Shown here piece after piece: positions 1 to 7,828 of a stretch of 64,000 nt of DNA. The DNA comes from DASQPR01 sp963727415 (GTDB lineage Bacteria; Actinomycetota; Actinomycetes; Mycobacteriales; Micromonosporaceae): positions 1,736,001-1,800,000 of the forward strand of contig CAVSGF010000002.1 of the NCBI GenBank assembly GCA_963727415.1, given 5' to 3'. Numbering within the stretch: the first letter of the stretch is position 1; each line of letters starts with the position of its first letter. The notes under the pieces are model-generated. The model was not told the origin of the DNA and searched no databases. It saw nothing but the letters and a program-made list of their open reading frames with translations. The position numbers were made by a program, and so were the translations under genes.

Positions 1-390
1 CGCTGACGATTCGAGTGGAGGGAGAACCTTCCATCGATGGCCTGGCGGTGAGAGACGACCCGCTGTCCCCGCGCTCACCGCCCAAGAGCACACGCTGGCG
101 CTCCGCCAGCAGCCCGCCGAGCCAGGCGGCCGGAATCACGAGCAGGCGATCGGCCCGGTGCCAGACGACGAGGAGCACCTGGTCGCCGGTGTCGAGCCCG
201 CACCGCCGGCACGCCGGCACGCCAGCTCATCGGCGCGGACCACGATCACGCCGCTGGTATCCTCTACGCTCAGCCGCGCGCCGGGCGGCCAGCCCAGCGC
301 CTGTTCGACGGCCGCGTCGGTGACCCGGACGCAATGGTCGATCTTGGCCAGGCCGAAGACGCCACTACTTTGAAGCGGACAGCCTGGTAG
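1..390 (-). pseudogene. AbrB/SpoVT-like regulator, broken copy (module copy A)
   Basis: Minus-strand reading gives an opening like GVFGLAKIDHCVRV, then EQALGWPPGARLSVED and VIVVRADE, which align with the AbrB-like protein at 24443-24922 (RALGW, VILVRAD). After RADE the frame breaks near position 220; the next frame resumes with CGLDTGDQVLLVV and LLVIPAAWLGGLLAE, matching CGLAPGDRVVLAA and LLTVYPTAVLDALLA of the intact paralogue. About 15-20 residues of the middle strand are missing at the break, in a run of GTGCCGGC repeats. No stop is met before the window edge, so the 3' end and any overlapping recombinase lie outside. Family function, DNA binding by a swapped-hairpin dimer, is inferred from the paralogue. 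Confidence 0.55.
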
Positions 391-475
391 GTCAAGCAGC
401 CCATCCCGCTGGTGCCGGTCGCATGGCTGTACCGCCGCGACATTCCCAACTTCGTCGGCCCGGACGGTGGCAAGG
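388..475 (+). pseudogene. Orphan fragment related to the protein at 35308-36306
   Basis: The plus strand encodes QPIPLVPVAWLYRRDIPNFV followed by GPDGG. The intact hypothetical protein encoded at 35308-36306 on the minus strand contains QPLPLIPVAQLYRRDIPDFV followed by GPDG. The match is about 24 residues and has no start, stop or neighbouring homologous sequence, so it is a gene shard left by rearrangement. No function can be given. Confidence 0.6.
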
Positions 476-599
476 CACAAACTCGGCCTGATCGCCTGGC
501 GGGGAACTCCCGGCATCGCCGATCGTCCCGAGCCAATCGACGCATCCATTGCGGACACGCCGCTACCCGTGACGGTGTCGACTTCGCCCCGGTCGAGGC

Positions 600-1347
600 G
601 ACGGGCAGATCCTCGACATGCGCATGGGCGCGGTCACCGCCACGGTGTACGGCCGGACTATCGGCCCAACACCGTGCCGTTCTCGCTCGCCCTCGCCGAG
701 CACCAGGGACGAACTGTGGTCGTGCATCGAACGGCGTGGAACCGGCTCGATGTCACCGACGCGGCCACCGGACAGATCCTCACCGGCAGAACGATCGCCG
801 TGGGAGAGCCTGGCCGCCCGCCCGAGCACTACCTTGACTACTTCCACGACGCCATTGCCGTCTCACCCGATGGCTGGCACGTCGCCGATGACGGCTGGGT
901 CTGGCATCCCGTCGGCATGCCGACGATCTGGAGCCTGAGCCGGTGGCTCGACGGCAGCGTGTGGAATCCGAAGAATGCCTTAGCCGTCACCGGTGGTGCC
1001 TTCGCGCCTATCACTGGAACTCGCCGATGCTGGATCGGTGCCGAGAAGATGGCCATCAGCGGCATCGACGCCGACGACGACGCCATGGTGCCGGGGTGCG
1101 CATCTTCGACGCCGCCGGCGGCGTGGAGCTGATCGCGTTCGCCGGGCCAAACGGCAACCTGTTCGCCGACGCGCACCCGGCTGTACTCCGCCACACCAGA
1201 GGGACTGCAGATCTGGAATCCGGCCACCGGCGAACGCCTCGGCAGCGGGCCGGCGCCGCACCCACCCACCACCATCCCAGAGCCGGACAACTGGCCAGCA
1301 CGGACGGAAACCGGTTGCGACGTTGGCGCACCCCGCAAAACCCGTGA
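600..1347 (+). pseudogene. Beta-propeller (WD40-like) protein, multiply frameshifted
   Basis: Four consecutive frames must be joined: MGAVTATVYGRTIG (613-660), then PFSLALAEHQGRTVVVHR through VWNPKNALAVTGGAFA (660-1085), then GVRIFDAAGGVELIAFAGP (1093-1170), then RLYSATPEGLQIWNPATGER (1177-1260). The repeated pattern 'value-D-AATGQ' and 'IWNPATGE' is typical of WD40-type blades in actinobacterial proteins of unknown role. At least three indels (near 660, 1090 and 1175) and no credible start show it is dead. It sits between the AbrB remnant and an intact lipoprotein gene. Confidence 0.55.
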
Positions 1348-1521
1348 TTCAGTTTAGCGATCGTCGGCTTTCGTCACGGCGGCCCGCCAGCCGCCGCGCC
1401 CTGCGTCAGCGGCCCGTCACCCGCTCCAGCGATGCTCGACCTCGTCTTCCAACGACGGCGGTAAATTCCTTGAGAAGTTTACGGGCGGCAGGTTGAGCCA
1501 TCGTGACGGAGGGAGAAAGCG

Positions 1522-2205
1522 TTGTTGCCAAGGCCAACATGGCGACGGTACGGGGCGATCGGCGCCGTGGCTCTGGCGTTCGTCGTCGCTGGGTGCCGCG
1601 TTTCCGGCGATGGAAACGATGGCTCCTACGAGGTCTCCGGATCGGTCGCAGCGCTGGAGGTCAACGCGTTTGGGCACGTGGAGGTGACCGCGGCAGACGG
1701 GCCGGTCGAGGTGACGGAGAGCGTGCACTCGCTGGGTGGGCATCCCAAGCCGACGCACCGCCTGAGCAATGGCACGCTGCGGCTGGACGCCGGATGCAGC
1801 GGACATGGGCTGTGCGAGGTGGATTACAAGGTTCAGGTGCCTGCTCAGGTGGCGGTGACGGTCAACACCGTCTCCGGAGACGTGACGGTGCGCGGCGTGT
1901 CTGGCAACGTCAAGGTCGTTTCGAAGTCGGGCCAGGTGCAGACGTACAGCCTGAGCAGCCCTAGCACCACGATCAAGGCGTCGGCGGGAGCGGTGACCCT
2001 TCGCTACGCGAAGCCGCCGTCGAGCGTGGACGTTCACGCCGACGCGGGCGCGGTGTCGGTGCAGGTGCCGAGCGGCGCGCGGTATGCGGTGGACACGAAG
2101 GCGGTGTTCGGCCGGACCAATGTCGACGTCTCGGTCGACCCCTCGTCAAGTCACAAGATCAATGTGTACGCCCGCGCGGGTGCGATCCACATCAGCAACA
2201 ATTGA
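1522..2205 (+). CDS. Exported lipoprotein with DUF4097-like beta-repeat domain
   Basis: A 227-residue protein. The N-terminus has basic residues, a hydrophobic stretch and a lipobox (FVVAGC, Cys about residue 25), so it should be lipid-anchored outside the membrane. The rest is made of short repeats such as VTVNTVSGDVTVRGVSGNVK and KASAGAVTLRYA, the pattern of DUF4097 / adhesin-like right-handed beta structure. The TTG start at 1522 is chosen because GGAGGGAG lies about 7 bases upstream. It is intact, unlike its neighbours on both sides. Role unknown; related proteins are often linked to envelope stress systems, but no partner gene is visible here. Confidence 0.8.
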   Translation: MLPRPTWRRYGAIGAVALAFVVAGCRVSGDGNDGSYEVSGSVAALEVNAFGHVEVTAADGPVEVTESVHSLGGHPKPTHRLSNGTLRLDAGCSGHGLCEVDYKVQVPAQVAVTVNTVSGDVTVRGVSGNVKVVSKSGQVQTYSLSSPSTTIKASAGAVTLRYAKPPSSVDVHADAGAVSVQVPSGARYAVDTKAVFGRTNVDVSVDPSSSHKINVYARAGAIHISNN

Positions 2206-2226
2206 CCGCCGTGTCCGACGGTCCGT

Positions 2227-2430
2227 TCAGAGATCCAGCACGAGCTTCGCCGACCGGGACCGCCCGACGCAGATCATCAGCGTGTCGCTCTTCTCCCGTT
2301 CTGCGGGAGTGAGGATGTCGTCCCGGGGGGTCGGGCGCTCCGTCGAGCACTTTGGCTTCACACGTCCCGCAGTAGCCCTCCTCGCACGAGTGCGGGATGG
2401 TCGGGACCTCGTCGACAACGGTCGAGCGTA
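2227..2430 (-). pseudogene. C-terminal 2Fe-2S ferredoxin domain of an oxygenase reductase, fragment
   Basis: Minus strand reads VVDEVPTIPHSCEEGYCGTC, then EAKVLDGAPD, and after a one-base shift RDDILTPAEREKSDTLMICV followed by GRSRSAKLVLDL and a stop. The Cys spacing (C-x4-C-x2-C, then a fourth Cys in MICVGRS) is the plant-type 2Fe-2S motif at the end of phthalate dioxygenase reductase / vanillate demethylase reductase proteins. The flavin and NAD domains are absent and the frame breaks at a C-run near 2330. It joins a TPR fragment directly upstream, so it is a recombined shard. Confidence 0.7.
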
Positions 2431-2439
2431 ATGTCCGGC

Positions 2440-2612
2440 TCTCGTGCGGCCGAGGTCATCCAAGATTCCGGCGAGCAGAATCGCGGCGATCGGGTTGCCC
2501 TTCGTGCTCTGCTGGTGCAGCAGGGGTTCCAGTTCGCCGCGCCGGTCCTGCTCGTCCAGCACGCCCGCCAGCATGGCGAGCGCTTGGGGATCACCTGCTG
2601 TGGCGCGGCCAG
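2440..2612 (-). pseudogene. TPR-type protein fragment
   Basis: Minus strand encodes GDPQALAMLAGVLDEQDRRG, ELEPLLHQQSTKGNPIAAIL and LAGILDDLGR, two helix-turn-helix units of tetratricopeptide type (small-x2-LA, G/A at repeat positions). There is no start or stop of its own; it is sandwiched between the ferredoxin fragment and, on the other strand, the Tc-toxin fragment. A related broken protein occurs at 47403-47843. Confidence 0.5.
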
Positions 2613-2614
2613 TC

Positions 2615-3967
2615 AACAGACCGTGGGCTTGCTCGCCGAGAAGGAACTGACGCAGATCGATCAGCAGATCGACAACGCGCACCTGCACGTCGCGATGTTG
2701 ACCGACGACCTCCAGGCACACGACAAGCAGATCGCCAACGCGGCCGACACGCTCGCCTTCCTGACCGGCAAATACACCAACCAGGAGCTGTATGAGTGGA
2801 CGGTCGGCCAGGTCAGCTCGGTCTACTTCGGGGCGTACAAACTCGCCTTCGACACGGCCAAGAAGGCCGAGCGCTGCTTCGAGCACGAACTCGGTACGGA
2901 CGCTGAATTCGTGACCGGGCCGTACTGGGACAGCCTACGTAAGGGCCTGCTCGCCGCAAATGCGCTGCTGCACGACATCAAGCGCATGGAGGTCGCGTAC
3001 CTGGATCGCAACAGGCGGGAGTTCGAGCTGACCAAGCACATCTCGCTGGCGCAACTGGACCCGGCGGCACTACTGGCCCTGCGCACCACCGGCTCATGCG
3101 ACTTCGAGGTGCCGGAAGTGATCTACGACCTGGACTACGCGGGTCACTACTTCCGGCGGCTCAAGACCGTCAGCGTGTCGATCCCGTGCGTGATAGGTCC
3201 GTACACGACCGTGAACGCGACGCTCTCGCTAACCGCCAACCGGTACCGTGCCCGCACCACGATGCCGTCATCGGGCACCCCGAACGACCGGTACGCGGAG
3301 AACCCGACCGGCGACGACCGCTTCGTCTACCACGTGGGCTCGGTCCAGTCGATCGCGACCAGCACGGGCGTCTCCGACAGCGGCACGTTCGAGCTGAACT
3401 TCCATGACGACCGGTACCTGCCGTTCGAAGGCTGCGGTGCGATCGGCCGGTGGCACCTGGAACTGCCCGGGGACTACCGGCAGTTCGACTACGGATCGAT
3501 CAGCGACGTGCTGCTGCATGTGTGTTACACGGCGCGCGGCGACGCGGGCCTGAAGGCGGTCGCCTCGGAGGCGCTCGGGCAATGGTCAACGAACTCACGC
3601 ACGCCGCCGGGGCGGACGGCCTGTATCAGACGATGAGCGTGCGAGAGCAGTTCGCCGACGCCTGGTGGCAACTGCGGCAGACCGGGCAGACGAGCCTGAC
3701 CGTCACCTCGAACCAGCTGCCATTCTGGGCTCGGGACCACCAGCCGGCGATCGACTCGATCGGCTGGTACGCCGGCTACACCACGGCGCCGGCCGGTCCA
3801 TCCTGACCGTGGCGGGCGATGCGGTGCCGCTGAGCGAGCCGGCCGACCTGCCGGGCGTCTATCACGGCACCAGCTCCGGCCTCAGCCTCGACTCGGCGTT
3901 CTCGCTCGCCGCGGCGGCAGCGGACCTGGACGACCTCGTCATGATTGTGAAGTACACGGTGCCCTAG
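2615..3967 (+). pseudogene. Tc toxin complex subunit A, C-terminal (TcB-binding) portion
   Basis: Reads AEKELTQIDQQIDNAHLHVA, then FLTGKYTNQELYEWTVGQVS, RKGLLAANALLHDIKRMEVA, YLDRNRREFELTKHISLAQL, FEVPEVIYDLDYAGHYFRRL and VSIPCVIGPYTTVNATLSL. This is the coiled-coil end of the channel plus the TcB-binding domain of TcdA/TcA proteins. Frame changes near 3580 and 3800 join it to VNELTHAAGADGLYQTMSVR and then to a tail ending DLVMIVKYTVP. About 450 residues of a protein normally above 2000 are left. The receptor-binding and N-terminal shell parts are missing, as are TcB and TcC. The stop falls in the end of the IS982 element, so the IS clipped the last strand. Confidence 0.75.
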
Positions 3968-4950
3968 ACGAGTAGTTCCGAATTCCGGTCAGTGGTCGTA
4001 GGCGATCAATGATCTGGTCATGGGTGCGCCGGTCTTGTTGTTGTGCCAGATTGCGGCGGCCATGGCCAGTAGACGCTGAGCGACACGCACGGCAACACCG
4101 GCGAAGGTCCGCCCGCCGTGTTCTTCCAGGTCGAGTTGGCCCTTGAGGGTGTCGTTGACCGACTCGATGAGCTGTCGGACCTTTTTGAGCATCGGTTCGC
4201 CGTAGCGGGCCTTCTCCTTCTTGCGTGAGGGGCGGAGCAGTTCGATGCCCTGCTCGGCCAGCTGTTGTTCGAACGCCCTGGACGCGAAGCCCTTATCGCT
4301 GATCAGCAGGATCCCCGGACGGTCGGCGACCACACCGGCCTCTACCTGCAGCATCGCCGCGAGGACCTCGCGCTCGCCAATCTTCGGGTTGGCCAGGGCC
4401 CACAGGATCGGCATCCCGGCCGGGGTGCAGACCAGGTACAGCCGCAGGCCCCAGAAGAACCGCGAGTGTGAGGCGCAGTAGCCGTAGCCGGCCCATCCGG
4501 CCAGGTCCGAGCGTTGCACGGTGGGGCGGGACATGCCGCACGGCACCGGGGTGGAGTCGACGATCCAGCAGTTGTCGAACCAGAAGTCGCTGTCGCGGGC
4601 CAGGTCCCGGATGGCCTTCTTGATCAGCGGCAGCGCGGCGCGGAGCCGCTTGTTGTAACCCGGCCGCTGCGGCAGGTAAGGAAACATCCCGCGCAGGTGG
4701 ATACGGGCGTAGCGGATCCAGTGCGCCTCCGAGCGGGCGCCGAGCAGGACCTGGGCCACGGCCAGGCACACCAGCTCGGAGTCGGTCAACAGCGGTGGCC
4801 TACCACGCCATCGAGGTGCCCGGATGGTGTCGTCGATCTTCACGTACAGTGCGGTCAAGAGGGTGTCGAGGTCTTGCGTCACAACATGATCATCGGCACC
4901 CTCCCTTCATACCCAGACATCGACCCCTGACTTCGGAACTACTCGTCTAG
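3964..4950 (-). mobile_element. IS982-family insertion sequence, apparently intact
   Basis: Ends are mirror images: CTAGACGAGTAGTTCCGAA at 3964-3982 and its complement at 4932-4950, enclosing a single transposase gene. Because CTAG is self-complementary, the outer four bases may be target duplication rather than part of the inverted repeat. It truncates the Tc-toxin remnant on its left and a small reading frame on its right. Confidence 0.85.
3989..4882 (-). CDS. IS982-family transposase
   Basis: A 297-residue, uninterrupted transposase, the usual length for IS982. Putative DDE residues lie in CWIVDSTPVPC (about residue 107), LLISDKGFASR (about 193) and QLIESVNDTLKGQLDLEEHG (about 237). The C-terminal helix RVAQRLLAMAAAIWHN is characteristic of the family. 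It should cut and paste its own element by DDE chemistry. The ATG at 4882 sits 68 bases inside the terminal repeat. Nothing in the frame looks damaged, so the copy may be active. Confidence 0.9.
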   Translation of the reverse strand: MTQDLDTLLTALYVKIDDTIRAPRWRGRPPLLTDSELVCLAVAQVLLGARSEAHWIRYARIHLRGMFPYLPQRPGYNKRLRAALPLIKKAIRDLARDSDFWFDNCWIVDSTPVPCGMSRPTVQRSDLAGWAGYGYCASHSRFFWGLRLYLVCTPAGMPILWALANPKIGEREVLAAMLQVEAGVVADRPGILLISDKGFASRAFEQQLAEQGIELLRPSRKKEKARYGEPMLKKVRQLIESVNDTLKGQLDLEEHGGRTFAGVAVRVAQRLLAMAAAIWHNNKTGAPMTRSLIAYDH

Positions 4951-4951
4951 T

Positions 4952-5071
4952 CGCAACGCCGCCCGGTACGGCCTCGTCGTCCGGCCGGTCGAGCACTTCG
5001 GTCAGCTGCTCCGTGCCATGCCCGAGGAGCAGAATCCGGCCGACCATCACCGCTCGGCCACCAGTCGGTGA
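4952..5071 (+). pseudogene. C-terminal shard of an unrecognised protein
   Basis: An open frame begins at the IS982 edge, reads RNAARYGLVVRPVEHFGQLL and RAMPEEQNPADHH and stops at 5069-5071. It has coding-like composition but no start, because its 5' part was lost at the IS boundary. I do not recognise it. A chance open frame is possible. Confidence 0.3.
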
Positions 5072-5155
5072 ACACCGTGTGGCCAAGCCCGAGTGATTCC
5101 GAGAATTTTCCGCTGGAAGTGATCCGGACCGCTGTTGACCCGCGACAGTAGGGAC

Positions 5156-5719
5156 GTGCAGACAATCAGCGACTCCGAACTCCTTGGCTTGGTGGCCAAG
5201 CGGGACGAGGCCGCGCTGCGCGAACTTGTGGAGCGGCACTCGGCCTGGCTGCTGCTGCGCCTCAAGCGCCGTACGCCCGATGAGGACCTGGCCCACGAGG
5301 CCCTGCACGACACCTTCGTCGCGGTCTGGAAGAACCCAAAGTCGTTCCGGGGGGACGGCGACGTCGGCGCGTGGCTGTGGGGCATCGCCATCCGGCAGCT
5401 CATCTCCGGGCTGCGCAAGAAGGCCGCACCGACGCCGGTCGCGGTCGAGGTCATCTCGTCGCACAGCCCGACCGTGGCGAGCGCGGAGGACGAGCTGCTC
5501 GTCGCCGTCGCGCACGGATCGGTCGGTGACGCCCTGCGCACCCTCTCGCCGGAGCTCGTACAGGCGCTGCAGGTGACCGTCATCGACGGCCTCACCACCA
5601 AGGAGGCCGCCGCGCTGCTTGGGATTCCCCAGGGCACGGTCAAGAGCCGGGTCCAGTCGCGGGCGTCAGACGCAACCACCGCTCCACAGGCGCTGATTGA
5701 ACGTGTCCATCGGGCATAG
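5156..5719 (+). CDS. ECF-type RNA polymerase sigma factor
   Basis: 187 residues from GTG 5156 (MQTISDSELLGLVAKRD). Region 2 is visible as ELVERHSAWLLLRLKRRTPD followed by DLAHEALHDTFVAVWKNPKS and WLWGIAIRQLI. Region 4 is the helix-turn-helix LTTKEAAALLGIPQGTVKSR. It would direct RNA polymerase to a small set of stress promoters. The sequence after GTVKSR (VQSRASDATTAPQ) does not look like the usual basic recognition-helix tail, so the last 25 residues may come from an ancient frameshift. No anti-sigma gene is adjacent. An upstream in-frame TTG at 5135 has no better ribosome site. Confidence 0.8.
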   Translation: MQTISDSELLGLVAKRDEAALRELVERHSAWLLLRLKRRTPDEDLAHEALHDTFVAVWKNPKSFRGDGDVGAWLWGIAIRQLISGLRKKAAPTPVAVEVISSHSPTVASAEDELLVAVAHGSVGDALRTLSPELVQALQVTVIDGLTTKEAAALLGIPQGTVKSRVQSRASDATTAPQALIERVHRA

Positions 5720-5974
5720 ATCCGGCTCAAGCTTTTACGGAATCGACTGTTCGCGTCCCGAGGCTCAAGGCCGTGCCTGACGTGCTGACGCCGCCGAGAA
5801 CCGGCCCTAATGCCCGCGCAGCCGGCAAAGCGGCGCCGCCGCGGCGTCACGCCGCCGATCGCAGGATGTCACGGTGACGGCTGCGACCGAGATCCCTTGC
5901 CGGATAGCGGCCGGGACGGTATTGCGCGGACGGGCAACGCACCACCGTCGTCGAGGCAGCGACCGATAGACCGG

Positions 5975-6180
5975 GCCGGATCGCGAACGCATCTCTTGCC
6001 GTCTATCGGGTGCCGAGATTCACCGACACCCCGCCCATCGATGTCATGATGCTCGACCGTACCGACGGCGAGTCGCGGGCGCGGGGGGACGCTCATCATC
6101 GCTATCGCGCCAGCAATCGCTAACGCGATCTACGCCGCGACCGGACGCGTCTTCGACGGCTGCCACTCGCGCCCGACAAT
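5975..6180 (+). pseudogene. Molybdenum hydroxylase large subunit, extreme C-terminus
   Basis: Two frames give NASLAVYRVPRFTDTPPIDV, MMLDRTDGES and, after a shift near 6095, IAIAPAIANAIYAATGRVFD. This is the conserved end of xanthine dehydrogenase/CO dehydrogenase/isoquinoline oxidoreductase MoCo subunits (usual form: N-y-RIPTF-D-PPIEV ... APAIANAIYAATG). Only about 65 of about 750 residues remain and no cofactor-binding part is present. The stretch from 5720 to 5975 shows no recognisable gene. Confidence 0.6.
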
Positions 6181-6419
6181 GCCGTTCGCCCGGCGGACGA
6201 CCTTGGGCGTGCCGCCTCGGCGCCGTGATGCCGCGCAGGAAAGGTACGCCCGCGCGCCGCGCGGCTGATCGGCAGCGCTGCTGGCGCGACGATCGCGGAG
6301 GGGTTGAGTGCCAGCAACGCGCAACCAACTGGAGGCTTCCTCCCCAGGTTCAGGTAGTCCGTTGTGGCGTTATGATCGGTATTATAGCGGTTTGCGCCGG
6401 GGAGCTGAGGGAGCGGGCC

Positions 6420-7352
6420 ATGGCTGCCTTGATCGGTGTATTGAGCGCGTTGCTGGGTCTGGGCTTGATCTGGTTCGGCCTTAGCGTGCGAATTATCAAG
6501 CAGTACGAGCGCGGGTTGGTGTTCCGATTCGGGCGGGTCCAAGAGCGGGTCCGGCAACCGGGCTTCGCCATGATCACTCCGATCGCGGACCGGCTCCACA
6601 AGGTCAACATGCAGATCGTCACCATGCCGGTGCCAGCCCAGGACGGCATAACCAGGGATAACGTGACGGTCAAGGTCGACGCCGTTGTCTATTTCAAGGT
6701 GCTCGATCCCTACCTCGCGATCGTGAACGTGCAGGACTACCTTTTCGCGGTGTCGCAGGTAGCGCAGACATCGCTGCGTTCCATGATCGGTAAGAGTGAG
6801 TTGGACGACCTGCTTTCCAACCGGGAGCGACTGAACCAAGGCCTGGAACTCATGATCGACAGCCCCGCTCTGGCGTGGGGTATCCACATTGATCGAGTCG
6901 AGATCAAGGACGTCGCGTTGCCGGAGTCGATGAAGCGTTCGATCGCCCGGCAAGCCGAGGCCGAGCGGGAGCGCCGCGCTCGGATCATCACCGCGGACGG
7001 CGAGCTGGCAGCGTCCCACAAGCTGTCGCAAGCCGCGGCAACGATGGCGGACACCCCGACGGCATTGCAGCTGCGGCTGCTGCAGACCGTTGTGGAGGTG
7101 GCGGCGGAGAAGAATTCCACGGTGGTCCTTCCGTTCCCCGTCGAGCTCCTGCGCTTCCTGGAACGGTCGAACCCGGCTCCGGCCAGCACCGATCTGACCG
7201 AGGCACCGCCTGCCGAGGCGTCGTCAGCCGAGGCGTCGCCGGCCGAAGCAACGGCTCCTGCTGAGCTGGCGGCGGAGGCCGAGGTCACGAGTGCCGAGCC
7301 AGTCGAGATCGAGACGGCCGTGCCACGTGTTCGATCCGCGACGCAGCAATAG
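6420..7352 (+). CDS. SPFH/Band 7 (slipin-like) membrane protein
   Basis: 310 residues from ATG 6420, which has GAGGGAG about 6 bases upstream; longer in-frame starts lack a site. One N-terminal membrane helix (IGVLSALLGLGLIWFGL) leads into the SPFH domain: YERGLVFRFGRVQERVRQPG, TRDNVTVKVDAVVYFKVLDP, VAQTSLRSMIGKSELDDLLS and WGIHIDRVEIKDVALPESMK. A coiled coil rich in AEAERERRAR follows, then a low-complexity Ala/Glu/Pro tail (repeats of AEAS) from about residue 255. Slipins form membrane microdomain scaffolds. The usual NfeD partner is not next to it. Intact. Confidence 0.88.
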   Translation: MAALIGVLSALLGLGLIWFGLSVRIIKQYERGLVFRFGRVQERVRQPGFAMITPIADRLHKVNMQIVTMPVPAQDGITRDNVTVKVDAVVYFKVLDPYLAIVNVQDYLFAVSQVAQTSLRSMIGKSELDDLLSNRERLNQGLELMIDSPALAWGIHIDRVEIKDVALPESMKRSIARQAEAERERRARIITADGELAASHKLSQAAATMADTPTALQLRLLQTVVEVAAEKNSTVVLPFPVELLRFLERSNPAPASTDLTEAPPAEASSAEASPAEATAPAELAAEAEVTSAEPVEIETAVPRVRSATQQ

Positions 7353-7524
7353 TCCAAGTGGCCGCGCCGCGCGTACATGCTTTGCGCATCGCAGCTGCCG
7401 CGGCGACGTGGGTGATGATTATTGGAATCCACAGTCGACAAGGGTGGAGGCAACGTCGCCGAGCACGATCGATGGCAATACCGAATCCGTCACGTCGCCC
7501 GCAGGCAACCCGTACGCTCGCGGT

Positions 7525-7690
7525 GTGATCAATGGTGCTCATGTCATCGTGTACAGCCTGTCATCGTGTACAGCCGCGACGCCGATGCCGACCGAGCGTT
7601 CTTCCGCGACGTGCTCGGTTACCCGAGCAAAGACGCCGGGGCCGGCTGGCTGATCTTCAGGCTGCCGCCGGCCCACTGCGCGTCGGTCAG
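7525..7690 (+). pseudogene. VOC-family protein killed by a 17-bp tandem duplication
   Basis: Without the duplication the frame reads INGAHVIVYSRDADADRAFF, RDVLGYPSKDAGAGWLIFRL and PPA, a standard VOC/glyoxalase beta-alpha start with the first metal-ligand strand (HVIVYS) and the FF-RDVLG helix. The second 17-base copy throws it out of frame after VIVYSL. The gene is also cut short after LPPA; the next 30 bases run into an insertion-sequence end. GTG 7525 is the likely original start. Confidence 0.7.
7542..7575 (+). repeat. Perfect 17-bp tandem duplication
   Basis: TGTCATCGTGTACAGCC occurs twice head to tail (7542-7558 and 7559-7575). Seventeen is not a multiple of three, so it frameshifts the VOC gene it lies in. 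Confidence 0.95.
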
Positions 7691-7721
7691 GTCATGCCGC
7701 CTCGCCGCCGGTATCCTGGCC

Positions 7722-7828
7722 ACGAGGTCTCCGGATAGATGCTCATCTTGGTCGATGAACCTTCTACCGGAGACCTCGCCTCACGTCGATCAACGACACA
7801 CCAACCCCGACCACCTCAAAAAAACGAC
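7722..7828 (-). mobile_element. Remnant end of an IS5-type element
   Basis: The reverse strand of this stretch matches the start of the IS5-type remnant at 20870: both contain GAGGTCTCCGGTAGAAGGTTC-like sequence followed within 45 bases by a second half GAGACCTCG, preceded by TGATCGA. Here the two halves form a 12-bp inverted repeat (7723-7734 with 7767-7778). Only the terminal 100 bases remain; IS630 interrupts it at 7829. Confidence 0.6.

Noticed and set aside
2227..2886. 219-residue minus-strand frame opposite the Tc toxin remnant
   Set aside because: Its first part is antisense to clear TcA sequence; only the TPR and ferredoxin pieces in its second half are real, as fragments.
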